Assembly (NCBI GenBank): GCA_910577565.1
Contig: CAJTNJ010000022.1
Span: 1 to 11,840, forward strand
DNA length: 11,840 nucleotides
Direction: 5' to 3'
Source: an uncultured Oscillospiraceae bacterium
Lineage (GTDB): Bacteria > Bacillota > Clostridia > Oscillospirales > Ruminococcaceae
In this document: positions 4,354 through 11,840 of the stretch, piece after piece
Position numbering within the stretch: position 1 is the stretch's first letter
Layout: each line of letters opens with the position of its first letter
The notes under the pieces: model-generated
The model's database searches: none
Told to the model about the DNA's origin: nothing
Seen by the model: the letters and a program-made list of their open reading frames with translations, nothing else
Position numbers and translations under genes: made by a program

Positions 4354-6288
4354 ATGGGCTATACAATAGCTGAAAAAATAATAAAAGAGCATATCGTATC
4401 CGGTAAAATGATGCGAGGGTCTCAAATTTCAATAAAAATAGATCAAACGTTAACTCAAGATGCAACAGGTACTATGGCATATTTACAACTAGAAGCCTTA
4501 GGAATCGACCAAGTAAAAACGGAAAAAAGCGTTGCATATATTGATCATAATACTTTGCAATCTGGTTTCATGAACGCTGATGATCATAAATATATTGGAA
4601 GTGTTGCAAAAAAACATGGCATATATTTTTCAAGACCCGGAAATGGCATCTGTCATCAAGTTCATCTGGAAAGATTTGCATGCCCCAGTAAAACATTAAT
4701 TGGTTCTGACAGCCACACCCCTACTGCCGGCGGCATTGGTATGCTTGCTTGCGGAGCAGGAGGCTTTGATGTTGCTGTTGCAATGGCCGGCTATCCTTAT
4801 CATATCACTATGCCTAAAATTGTTAAAATTAACCTTACCGGTTCTTTAAACCTATGGGTTAGCGCTAAAGATATAATTTTAAAAGTTTTGCAAATTTTAA
4901 CTGTAAAAGGCGGTGTTGGAAAGATTATTGAATATGGCGGAAATGGCATTTTGTCCTTATCTGTTCCAGATCGTGCTACAATAACTAATATGGGCGCTGA
5001 ACTCGGTGCAACAACTTCAATATTCCCATCAGATGAAATAACTCGCAAATTCTTAAAAGCTCAGGGAAGAGAATCAGATTGGACCGCTTTATTCGCTGAT
5101 GAAGATGCTGTTTATGATGAAATTATAAATATTGATTTAGATTCACTCACACCAATGATAGCCTGTCCTCACTCTCCTGATAATGTAAAATCTGTAGATG
5201 AAGTCGGCAATCTTAAAATCGATCAAGTATGTATTGGATCATGCACTAATTCTTCTATTACTGACATGATGAAAGTGGCATACATACTTAAAGGTAAAAA
5301 AGTTCATCCGAATGTTTCACTGTCTATTGCTCCGGGATCAAAACAAGTTTTAACCATGCTTGCAAAGAACGGATTGCTGGCTGATATAATTGATGCAGGA
5401 GCTAGAGTTTTAGAAAGCGCATGCGGACCGTGCATAGGTATGGGGCAATCTCCAAATTCTGGTGGAATTTCCCTCAGAACTTTCAACCGAAACTTTATTG
5501 GACGCAGCGGAACAAAAGACGCTAAAATTTACTTAGTTTCGCCAGAAGTAGCTGCTTATTCTGCAATTGAAGGAATTCTTTCAAATCCAACCAATTTAGG
5601 CGAAATGCCCAAATTTGAAATACCAGATATGTTCGTAGTTAACGATAACATGATAGAACCTCCTGCAGAACCTGAGGAGTCTTCTAATGTCAAAATTATA
5701 AAAGGTCCTAATATTAAACCTTTTCCTGTTGCTAATGAACTTCCAAAAAACATCGAAGCTCAAGTAATTCTTAAAGTAGGAGATAATATCACTACTGATC
5801 ATATAATGCCTGCTGGTTCTAAAATACTTCCTTATCGTTCAAATATACCTTATCTGTCTCAATTTTGTTTTGAGGTAATAGATCCTGCTTTTGCAGGGCG
5901 CGCAAAAGCAGCAGGCAAAGGCATAATTATTGGTGGTGTTAACTATGGCCAAGGTTCATCTCGTGAACATGCTGCTTTGGTTCCATTATATCTTGGAATA
6001 AAAGCCGTTATAGCTAAAAGTTTTGCAAGAATACATGAAGCCAATTTAATTAATACTGGCATACTTCCCATAACCTTTTCTAACCCAAATGATTATGATG
6101 ATATTGATCAAGGTGACGAGCTTGAGCTTTTTGATATTAGAAATTGCATAGAAAATGATCTCCCAATTGTACTTATAAACAGAACTAAAAATATTAAAAT
6201 ACCAGTTAATTGCAATATCAAAGGCAGAAATAAAAATATTATCCTTGCAGGGGGATTACTTAATCATCTAAAAAAAGGCTTAAAATAA
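4354..6288 (+). CDS. acn: Aconitate hydratase, compact Aquifex-type
   Basis: This enzyme interconverts citrate and isocitrate through cis-aconitate in the cytoplasm with a [4Fe-4S] cluster. The 644-residue product is much shorter than AcnA (about 900) and fits the compact Aquifex-type aconitase group, which joins a LeuC-like part and a LeuD-like swivel part in one chain. Visible marks are LTQDATGTMA (33-42), GSDSHTPTAGGIGMLACGAG (117-136), and the cluster cysteines Cys297 (IGSCTNS) with Cys357 and Cys360 (ACGPCIGMG). The second part has VGDNITTDHIMPAGS (475-489), GGVNYGQGSSREHAA (527-541) and KSFARIHEANLINTGI (555-570). GGGAGAG (4340-4346) lies 7 bases before ATG. The gene is alone, with its own promoter and terminator. 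A homoaconitase or related hydro-lyase is possible but less likely, since no lysine or leucine biosynthesis genes are near. Confidence 0.9.
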   Translation: MGYTIAEKIIKEHIVSGKMMRGSQISIKIDQTLTQDATGTMAYLQLEALGIDQVKTEKSVAYIDHNTLQSGFMNADDHKYIGSVAKKHGIYFSRPGNGICHQVHLERFACPSKTLIGSDSHTPTAGGIGMLACGAGGFDVAVAMAGYPYHITMPKIVKINLTGSLNLWVSAKDIILKVLQILTVKGGVGKIIEYGGNGILSLSVPDRATITNMGAELGATTSIFPSDEITRKFLKAQGRESDWTALFADEDAVYDEIINIDLDSLTPMIACPHSPDNVKSVDEVGNLKIDQVCIGSCTNSSITDMMKVAYILKGKKVHPNVSLSIAPGSKQVLTMLAKNGLLADIIDAGARVLESACGPCIGMGQSPNSGGISLRTFNRNFIGRSGTKDAKIYLVSPEVAAYSAIEGILSNPTNLGEMPKFEIPDMFVVNDNMIEPPAEPEESSNVKIIKGPNIKPFPVANELPKNIEAQVILKVGDNITTDHIMPAGSKILPYRSNIPYLSQFCFEVIDPAFAGRAKAAGKGIIIGGVNYGQGSSREHAALVPLYLGIKAVIAKSFARIHEANLINTGILPITFSNPNDYDDIDQGDELELFDIRNCIENDLPIVLINRTKNIKIPVNCNIKGRNKNIILAGGLLNHLKKGLK

Positions 6289-6304
6289 TAATTTCATAAT
6301 AGTA

Positions 6305-6343
6305 AAACCGGCAAAATATAACTAAATTGCTGGTTTATTTTTT
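6305..6343 (+). terminator. Intrinsic terminator after acn
   Basis: AAACCGGCAA (6305-6314) pairs with TTGCTGGTTT (6327-6336), 10 pairs with one G-U, followed by ATTTTTTATT. On the other strand the same stem is followed by TTTTA, so it may also stop sigG transcripts coming from the right. Confidence 0.8.
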
Positions 6344-6445
6344 ATTATATAGTTTTATCAATTTTTGCTTGCAAATTAAATTACGATTTCATAATTTGAA
6401 ACCTTTGTTTTTTATTGATTTTGTTTATTATTAAAATGGATAAAA

Positions 6446-7225
6446 TTAACTAAGTTGAGATTTTATAGAATTAAGAGCACTCTTTTCAAGTCTGCTCACT
6501 TGAGCTTGTGAAATACCTATTTCATTTGCTACTTCAACTTGAGTTTTTCCAGACATAAATCTAAGAGATAAAATTCTCTTTTCGCGATCACTTAAATCTG
6601 TAATCGCTTCTTTAATTGACATTTCATTTAGCCAATTTTCGTCGGTAGAATTATCACCAATTTGATCCATAACATAAATATTGTCATTTGAATCTGAATA
6701 TACCGGTTCATATAAAGAAACAGGGTCAATTATTGCTTCAAGAGCCATAAAAATATTTTTAGTAGGTTCGTTCATTTCTTTGGTAATTTCATCAATTGTA
6801 GGTTCTCGGTTGTTTTTATTCATTAGCGACTCTTTAACTTTCATAGCTTTATAGGCAGTATCTTTTAATGATCTAGAAACCCTGACGCTGCAATAGTCTC
6901 TTAAATAGCGTCTAAGTTCACCTTGTATCATAGGAACGGCATATGTTGAAAATCTAACATTTTGATTTATATCAAAACGATCTATTGCTTTAATGAGACC
7001 TATGCAACCAACCTGGAAAAGATCATCCATGTTCTCTCCTCTTGTTGAAAAGCGCTGTATTACACTAAGAACAAGCTTTAAATTACCACTTATTAACTCT
7101 TCTCTTGCTTTTTTTGGTTTATCATTATCTCTTATACGTTTTAACAAAATTCTTTTTTCATTTTCTGTCAAAACTTTAAGATTCGTTGTATTAACACCAC
7201 TAATTTGAACTTTGTTATAGTGCAT
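6446..7225 (-). CDS. sigG: Sporulation sigma factor SigG (forespore, late)
   Basis: SigG directs RNA polymerase to late forespore genes such as spore-coat-core and small acid-soluble protein genes. From the chosen start the product has 259 residues, matching SigG of Bacillus (260). The N-terminus MHYNKVQISGVNTTNLKVL matches the SigG hallmark NKVEICGVDTSKLPVL. Region 2 spans about 47-115 (NLKLVLSVIQRF, DDLFQVGCIGL, RFSTYAVPMI, RRYLRD), VRVSRSLKD marks region 3, and region 4 has the helix-turn-helix TQVEVANEIGISQAQVSRLE (228-247). An upstream ATG at 7258 would add 11 residues but has no ribosome binding site, while AAAGGG lies 11 bases before 7225. It is convergent with acn and divergent from glcK. 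I found no spoIIGA or sigE beside it and no clear SigF/SigG-type promoter upstream. Confidence 0.93.
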   Translation of the reverse strand: MHYNKVQISGVNTTNLKVLTENEKRILLKRIRDNDKPKKAREELISGNLKLVLSVIQRFSTRGENMDDLFQVGCIGLIKAIDRFDINQNVRFSTYAVPMIQGELRRYLRDYCSVRVSRSLKDTAYKAMKVKESLMNKNNREPTIDEITKEMNEPTKNIFMALEAIIDPVSLYEPVYSDSNDNIYVMDQIGDNSTDENWLNEMSIKEAITDLSDREKRILSLRFMSGKTQVEVANEIGISQAQVSRLEKSALNSIKSQLS

Positions 7226-7382
7226 TCGCAATATCGCCCTTTCGTTTATTACATACAAGTCTTTACTTAAACAGTTTGGGCAAATTATTAAAACAAATTC
7301 AAAAATATGATAAATTATTTTCCAAATTTATGAAACAAATTAATTTTCTAAATTGGTTAATATAAATGTATCTAAAAAGTTG

Positions 7383-7411
7383 ATGACATTTTAATTTTAA
7401 TATTATATAAT
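7383..7411 (+). promoter_or_regulatory. Promoter of the glucokinase gene
   Basis: ATGACA (7383-7388, one mismatch to TTGACA) and a perfect TATAAT (7406-7411) are separated by 17 bases. The transcript would start near 7418, leaving a leader of about 37 bases. Confidence 0.7.
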
Positions 7412-7454
7412 TAAGGTTAAATTGATATTGTCAGTTTCATTTTTGGAGGTTGTT

Positions 7455-8408
7455 ATGAAATATTATGTGGGAATCGATTTGGGTGGAACAAATATTGTTG
7501 TTGCTGTTGTGAATGAAAATTATGAAATAATCGAAAAAGGTAGTGTTAAGACTAATTTGCCAAGAAAGCCAGAATTAGTTGTTTTAGATATAGAAAATCT
7601 TGTAAATTATGTATTAAAAAAAGCAAATCTTAGTCTTGAATTAATTCAAGAAATAGGTATAGGTTGTCCGGGCAGCATTAACCCAAAAACAGGCAATATC
7701 GAATATTCTTGCAACTTTGATTATCATAATGTACCAATTGCCAAAATGTTAAAAGGACACCTAAATAGACCGGTTTGTGTAGATAATGATGCAAACGCAG
7801 CTGCTCTTGGCGAATTTATTGCTGGGTCTGGACGTGGTCTTAATTCTATGGTTGCTATAACAATCGGTACCGGTATCGGTGGAGGTATCATTATTGACAA
7901 TAAGCTCTATCATGGGTTTAATTACAATGGCGGCGAGTTAGGACATATTGTAATACAAAAAAATGGTAGACCTTGCAATTGCGGCCGTAACGGTTGTTTT
8001 GAAGCTTATGCTTCAGCCACTGGGCTTATTAAAACAACGGAAGAAATTATGAAAAAAGATTCTAACAGTAAAATGTGGGATATATACAAAAAATCATACG
8101 AAATAAATGGCAGGACAGCATTTGAAGCTGCTGAAGCGGGCGATAAAAGCGCAAAAGAAGTTATAGATATTTTTATTTCTGATCTTGCTGCCGGGATAGT
8201 AAATATTATAAATATATTCCAGCCTCAAATGATTTGTATAGGTGGTGGAATAAGTAAAGAAGGAAAAACCATTACAGATCCTCTACAGAAAATTATAGAT
8301 AAAGAAGATTATGCAAGAAATTCCAAAAATCGTTGTAAAGTCGTTACTGCAAAGCTTGGCAATGATGCTGGTTTAATCGGTGCTGCTATGTTGTTTAAGT
8401 TTCAGTAA
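7455..8408 (+). CDS. glcK: ROK-family glucokinase
   Basis: The product phosphorylates glucose with ATP to glucose 6-phosphate in the cytoplasm. With the start at 7455 it has 317 residues, close to Bacillus GlcK. ROK marks are GIDLGGTN for phosphate binding (6-13), GIGCPGSINPKTGNI (68-82), VDNDANAAALGE (109-120) with the catalytic Asp112, and IGTGIGGGIIID (137-148). Next come GELGH (160-164, sugar contacts and the zinc His) and CNCGRNGC (174-181), with Cys174, Cys176 and Cys181 completing the ROK zinc site. The start is set by GGAGG (7445-7449) 5 bases before ATG; a TTG start at 7422 is possible but would include the ribosome binding site. No DNA-binding domain is present, so it is a kinase and not a ROK repressor. 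Specificity for glucose over other hexoses or N-acetyl sugars is an inference. Confidence 0.92.
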   Translation: MKYYVGIDLGGTNIVVAVVNENYEIIEKGSVKTNLPRKPELVVLDIENLVNYVLKKANLSLELIQEIGIGCPGSINPKTGNIEYSCNFDYHNVPIAKMLKGHLNRPVCVDNDANAAALGEFIAGSGRGLNSMVAITIGTGIGGGIIIDNKLYHGFNYNGGELGHIVIQKNGRPCNCGRNGCFEAYASATGLIKTTEEIMKKDSNSKMWDIYKKSYEINGRTAFEAAEAGDKSAKEVIDIFISDLAAGIVNIINIFQPQMICIGGGISKEGKTITDPLQKIIDKEDYARNSKNRCKVVTAKLGNDAGLIGAAMLFKFQ

Positions 8409-8418
8409 AAAATATAAA

Positions 8419-8460
8419 AAATAAATCCGATATCACATTGATGATATTGGATTTATTTTT
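8419..8460 (+). terminator. Intrinsic terminator after the glucokinase gene
   Basis: A 17-bp stem with one G-U pair (8419-8435 with 8442-8458) surrounds a 6-base loop, and the downstream arm ends in TTTATTTTT. It begins 11 bases after the stop codon and separates glcK from nadE. Confidence 0.85.
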
Positions 8461-8622
8461 ACAAGATTTAGTATCTTTATAACTTTGATAAAATTTCATA
8501 ATCTTATATTTTGAAAGAAAGAAACATTTTAAATTTAAATTATATTTTCATCACTTAAAAGCTCTGATTTTTTATTAATTTTATTTTGTTTTAATAATCA
8601 CTTCATTTTTATATGGTTCAAA

Positions 8623-8651
8623 TTGAAATATAAGGCAAAAAGGGGTATACT
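8623..8651 (+). promoter_or_regulatory. Promoter of nadE(-nrdR)
   Basis: TTGAAA (8623-8628) and TATACT (8646-8651) are separated by 17 bases, 33 bases before the nadE start. The preceding 160 bases after the glcK terminator hold no gene or other structure that I can recognise. Confidence 0.65.
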
Positions 8652-8683
8652 AAAAAGTAGTATGTAAAAATATGGAGGAAGTT

Positions 8684-10591
8684 ATGAAACAGTTTGGATT
8701 TATCCGTGTGGCGACAGGAGTAATTGCAGGAGAAATAGGGAACCCTATTAAAAATTCGGAACAAATTTATAATGCTACAATAAAAGCATATAATGAAGGG
8801 GCTTCTTTGATTGTATTTCCTGAACTGTGTCTCTCTTCTTATTCTTGCGAAGATCTGTTTTTTAACAACACACTTCTTGAAACAATAAAAGAACAAGCAA
8901 TTGAACTTGCAAAATTAACATCAGACTATAATATTTGTTGCGTCATAGGTCTGCCTGTAAAAGTTAATGATAAACTTTATAATTGCGCTGCATTTCTTGC
9001 TGATGGTGAGATTAAAGGTTTTGTACCAAAGACGTTTTTGCCTAATTATTCTGAATTTTATGAATATAGGTGGTTTTCGCCATCGACAAGTCTTGATGTT
9101 TCAGAAATTTATTATGGTGAAAAAATTATCCCTATAGGAACAAATTTAGTGTTTAAAATAGATGATGCAATTATTGGTGTAGAAATTTGCGAAGATTTGT
9201 GGGCAAATTCTTCTCCTTCACAAAATTTAACCGCAGCGGGTGCAAACATAATATGCAATCTTTCTGCAAGCAATAGCATAGTAGGTAAAAAATCATACCG
9301 TGAAATGCTAACTAAAAGCATATCCCTTACATCACATTGTGCTTATGTATACTGCTCAGCGGGAATTACTGAAAGCACAACAGATACTCTTTACCTTGGG
9401 CACTGCATTATAGCAGAAAACGGTACTTTGCTTGCAAATGAAATTCAAAGTGACTTTTCTCCTTTGCTTATATTTGCAGATATAGATCTTGAAAGAATAT
9501 CTTCCGATAGAAAAAAAATTACAACTTTTTATAACAAAAACTATTGTGAAAAGCTAAAAATAATAAATACAAATAACAGCATAAATGATTTTAAGCTTAA
9601 AAGAAAAGTTGATCCAACACCTTTCATACCAAGTGCTAGAGATAATAAAGACGAAAGGCTTTCAGAAATTTTCAATATACAAGCTCTTTCTCTTTCAAGA
9701 AGAATTAAACATACAAAATCATCCAAACTCATTATTGGTGTATCTGGTGGGCTTGATTCTACTCTTGCGTTGTTAGTTGCTGTAAAAGCATGTGATATAC
9801 TGGGGCTAAAAAACGATTCGGTAATGGGTGTTACAATGCCAGGGTTTGGAACTACGAATCGCACTTTAAATAATGCAAAAAGACTTATGGCATCTCTTAA
9901 AATTACCACTAAAGAAATTGACATTACCTTAGCTTGCAGACAACACTTTAAAAATATAGGTCATGACGAAAATGAGCATGACATAACATATGAAAATGCA
10001 CAAGCAAGAATAAGAACGCAGATATTGCTTGATTTGGCCAATAAACATCGCGGTATTGTTGTTGGAACAGGAGATCTTTCTGAACTTGCACTTGGTTTTG
10101 CAACGTTTGCGGGAGATCATATTTCAATGTATGGTGTAAATTCAGGAGTGCCAAAAACACTTATACGTCACTTGGTCAATTGGCAAGCAAAACAACTTGA
10201 TTCAAATTCATGTGAAATTTTACTGGATATTTTAGATACGCCTATATCTCCTGAACTCATTCCGCCTGACGATGACGGAAATATTGTGCAACAAACCGAA
10301 AAAGTATTGGGCGACTATCTGCTACACGATTTCTTTTTATACTATTTCGTACGATTTGGGTTTTCAATTAATAAGATAAAATTTCTTTCGTTTTATGCTT
10401 TCAAACATAAATATAAAAAAGACTATATTTTAAATACTCTTAATGTATTTGTAAAAAGGTTTTTCTCTCAACAGTTTAAACGTTCTTGTCTTCCTGATGG
10501 TCCAAAAATAGGTTCTGTTTCTCTGTCTCCAAGAACAGATTGGAAAATGCCAAGTGATTGTTCGTCGGCAATATGGCAAAATGAGGTATAA
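8684..10591 (+). CDS. nadE: Glutamine-dependent NAD+ synthetase
   Basis: The enzyme makes NAD+ from nicotinate adenine dinucleotide and ATP, taking ammonia from glutamine. The 635-residue chain has an N-terminal nitrilase-type glutaminase (about 5-275) with the triad Glu47 (FPELCLSSY), Lys116 (PKTFLPNYSEFYE) and Cys169 (VEICEDLW). A C-terminal ATP-pyrophosphatase synthetase domain (about 325-625) follows, with SGGLDST (354-360) as the P-loop, TMPGFGTTNRT (384-394), ENAQARIRTQ (437-446), GTGDLSELALGFATFAGDH (461-479) and GVNSGVPKTLIR (484-495). Length and domain order are normal. The start at 8684 follows GGAGG (8674-8678); an in-frame ATG at 8672 overlaps that site and is rejected. The gap to nrdR is 63 bases without a clear terminator, so the two are probably cotranscribed. 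Confidence 0.95.
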   Translation: MKQFGFIRVATGVIAGEIGNPIKNSEQIYNATIKAYNEGASLIVFPELCLSSYSCEDLFFNNTLLETIKEQAIELAKLTSDYNICCVIGLPVKVNDKLYNCAAFLADGEIKGFVPKTFLPNYSEFYEYRWFSPSTSLDVSEIYYGEKIIPIGTNLVFKIDDAIIGVEICEDLWANSSPSQNLTAAGANIICNLSASNSIVGKKSYREMLTKSISLTSHCAYVYCSAGITESTTDTLYLGHCIIAENGTLLANEIQSDFSPLLIFADIDLERISSDRKKITTFYNKNYCEKLKIINTNNSINDFKLKRKVDPTPFIPSARDNKDERLSEIFNIQALSLSRRIKHTKSSKLIIGVSGGLDSTLALLVAVKACDILGLKNDSVMGVTMPGFGTTNRTLNNAKRLMASLKITTKEIDITLACRQHFKNIGHDENEHDITYENAQARIRTQILLDLANKHRGIVVGTGDLSELALGFATFAGDHISMYGVNSGVPKTLIRHLVNWQAKQLDSNSCEILLDILDTPISPELIPPDDDGNIVQQTEKVLGDYLLHDFFLYYFVRFGFSINKIKFLSFYAFKHKYKKDYILNTLNVFVKRFFSQQFKRSCLPDGPKIGSVSLSPRTDWKMPSDCSSAIWQNEV

Positions 10592-10654
10592 GCTTTTTTA
10601 ATAATGTTTAAACACAAACGCTAATACAAATATTATAAAAGGAGGAATATCTTA

Positions 10655-11116
10655 ATGGTTTGTCCATATTGTCACAACAAGGACAGTAAAGTTGTAGATT
10701 CACGCTCAACTGCTGATGACAGATCAATTCGCAGAAGAAGAGAATGTTTAAAGTGTTCAGGCAGGTTTACTACATATGAATCAATAGAAACTACACCTCT
10801 TATAGTAATAAAAAAAGATAAATCTCATCAACGATTTGATCGTGAAAAATTAATAACAAGGCTTCTTCGCGCCTGTGGTAAAAGGCCGGTTCCTTTTGAA
10901 GTGTTGCAAAATGTTGTCATTGAGGTTGAGAATGAACTTTTGAATTCATTCACAAATGAAGTGTCTTCAACGCAAATTGCAGAGCTTACAATGAAAAAAT
11001 TAAAAGATATTGATGTAGTTGCTTACATAAGATTTGTGTCCGTTTATCACGAATTCTCATCTGTAGAAGAGTTTATGAACGAACTTCAAAAATTGGAAAA
11101 TAATAAAAAAAGTTAA
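10655..11116 (+). CDS. nrdR: Transcriptional repressor NrdR
   Basis: NrdR senses ATP/dATP and represses ribonucleotide reductase genes by binding NrdR boxes. The 153-residue product has normal length. Its N-terminal zinc ribbon has Cys3, Cys6 (CPYC) and Cys31, Cys34 (CLKC), with the basic strand SIRRRREC between them and GRFTTYE after. An ATP-cone domain follows (about 49-139), including PLIVIKKD, RFDREKLITRLLRACGKRPV (60-79), and AYIRFVSVYHEFSSVEEF (133-140 at its end). AAAAGGAGG (GGAGG at 10641-10645) lies 9 bases before ATG, so the start is firm. I see no palindromic NrdR box or reductase gene in the window; its targets are elsewhere. The gene is downstream of nadE, and sigG lies in the same neighbourhood, as nrdR often does in Clostridia. 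Confidence 0.96.
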   Translation: MVCPYCHNKDSKVVDSRSTADDRSIRRRRECLKCSGRFTTYESIETTPLIVIKKDKSHQRFDREKLITRLLRACGKRPVPFEVLQNVVIEVENELLNSFTNEVSSTQIAELTMKKLKDIDVVAYIRFVSVYHEFSSVEEFMNELQKLENNKKS

Positions 11117-11118
11117 TT

Positions 11119-11155
11119 AAAACAAAATTACACTGTAAAGCTGATAATTTGTTTT
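11119..11155 (+). terminator. Possible weak terminator after nrdR
   Basis: AAAACAAAATTA (11119-11130) can pair with TAATTTGTTTT (11145-11155) with one bulged A. The stem is almost all A-T and is followed by GCATTT and not a T-run, so the call is weak. From here to 11368 I see no gene. Confidence 0.3.
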
Positions 11156-11368
11156 GCATTTAAAAATCATATATAAATTGCAAAATAAAAGAAGAAAAAA
11201 CAAGTAATTTACTCAAAGTATGAGATTATTATTTTTGTTCTTATAACTCATAATCTGAAACTTGCTATTACAGTAAACAAATATACTTTTTTTATTTAAT
11301 CTACAGGACACATCCTTCCTTATAAAAAGGAAGTGCCCTAAAAGAGGATAAAATAATATAATAGAGAA

Positions 11369-11840
11369 ATGAGATGTGAAAGATTTAAAAAAGAAGATAA
11401 ACAAATAAAATCAGGAAAAACAAAGAATGTAAGCGCTGTTGTAAGAAATATACGCTAAATCCAAAAGAAATGAGCTATAGCAAAGAAATAAAAAAATAGG
11501 CAATAAAATTTGTATATAGAAAGGAACAGTACAATAGCAGTATGGAGGATGTTGGGAATAGTGTAAAATATATGTATGCGCTGGATAAAGAAAAATGCTA
11601 AGAAAATAGTGCCTAAAAATGCAGCAATGATAGAGAAAAATTAATAGAACTCTACAGTTATGTAGAGAGAAAAAACACAATATATGTGATAACACTAGTA
11701 ACCAGAGAAAAAAGACAAATAGTAGGATATGATGTAGCTATTACAAAAGTAGTGAAAGGATACAAAGGCTGTTAGACAAATCACTAAAGGCAGAACATTA
11801 TTATTTTTATGCATATTCTGCATACTCTATGCTATTATGG
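11369..11840 (+). pseudogene. IS1-family transposase, decayed and cut by the window end
   Basis: ATG 11369 opens MRCERFKKEDKQIKSGKTKN, an InsA-like zinc-finger start in which the second Cys of CxxC has become Phe. A one-base frame change at about 11428 restores CKRCCKKYTLNPKEMSYSKE and KK-AIKF. The same frame reappears at 11647 as ELYSYVERKNTIYVITLVTR (11647-11706), then EKRQIVGYDVAITK. Another frame change near 11768 gives LLDKSLKAEHYYFYAYSAYS up to the window end. These are the IS1-family InsAB pieces in the right order. Several frameshifts and stop codons (for example TAG before AIKF) show the gene is inactive. The preceding sequence has a short inverted repeat, CTTCCTT and AAGGAAG near 11314-11333, which may belong to the element's left end. 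Identification is from memory of the family. Confidence 0.7.

Noticed and set aside
7226..7258. Upstream ATG start giving an 11-residue extension of SigG
   Set aside because: No ribosome binding site precedes it, and SigG proteins begin at the MHYNKVQI-like segment.
7259..7382. SigF/SigG-type promoter upstream of sigG
   Set aside because: No -35/-10 pair with the right spacing was found on the minus strand.
8672..8683. ATG at 8672 as the nadE start
   Set aside because: Its GGAGG is the ribosome binding site for the ATG at 8684, and it has no upstream site of its own.
10592..10654. NrdR box or terminator between nadE and nrdR
   Set aside because: No palindrome of the NrdR-box type and no stem with U-run is visible.
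1..11840. CRISPR array, tRNA, rRNA, phage module or new defence system
   Set aside because: No regularly spaced repeats, no cloverleaf, and no unexplained multi-gene cluster; the accessory DNA is accounted for by IS remnants, one acetyltransferase and one transposon-derived fragment.

Overview
This is an AT-rich window from a Gram-positive, very probably endospore-forming member of the Clostridia. The evidence is the low GC content, strong AGGAGG-type ribosome binding sites, a clear sporulation sigma factor SigG, and a set of conserved housekeeping genes. I cannot name the genus from the sequence alone.

Layout. (1) Positions 297-1511, minus strand: the conserved operon rpsF-ssb-rpsR (ribosomal protein bS6, single-stranded DNA-binding protein, ribosomal protein bS18), with its own TTGACA/TATCAT promoter and a downstream intrinsic terminator. 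(2) About 1520-4290: a roughly 2.7 kb graveyard of mobile DNA between the rpsF promoter and the acn promoter. In order it holds a decayed 5' part of an IS481-type transposase gene; a decayed 5' part of an IS5-type transposase gene; an unassigned stretch; an intact Vat/CatB-like xenobiotic acetyltransferase gene with its own extended -10 promoter and a 23-codon leader reading frame; a truncated small sigma-factor-like gene of the type carried by Tn916/Tn1549-like conjugative transposons; and the decayed 3' part of an IS5-type transposase gene with a terminator-like hairpin after it. (3) 4294-6343: a monocistronic compact (Aquifex-type) aconitase gene with promoter and terminator. (4) 6446-7225, minus strand: sigG, convergent with acn. 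(5) 7383-11116, plus strand: a ROK-family glucokinase, glutamine-dependent NAD+ synthetase (nadE) and the ribonucleotide reductase repressor nrdR. The glucokinase has its own promoter and terminator; nadE has a good promoter and probably reads through into nrdR. (6) 11369 to the end: a decayed IS1-family transposase gene that runs off the window.

How it works together. The core genes are translation and replication (S6, SSB, S18), central carbon and cofactor metabolism (aconitase, glucokinase, NAD+ synthetase), control of dNTP supply (NrdR) and late forespore transcription (SigG). They are ordinary chromosomal genes. The only accessory function that looks intact is the acetyltransferase, embedded in broken transposase pieces of at least two families. 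I found no CRISPR array, tRNA, rRNA, phage genes or evident new defence system. The most informative second-look item is the structure of the acetyltransferase island: its flanks are the 5' and 3' parts of IS5-type transposase genes in the same orientation, recognisable only when stop codons and frameshifts are read through.
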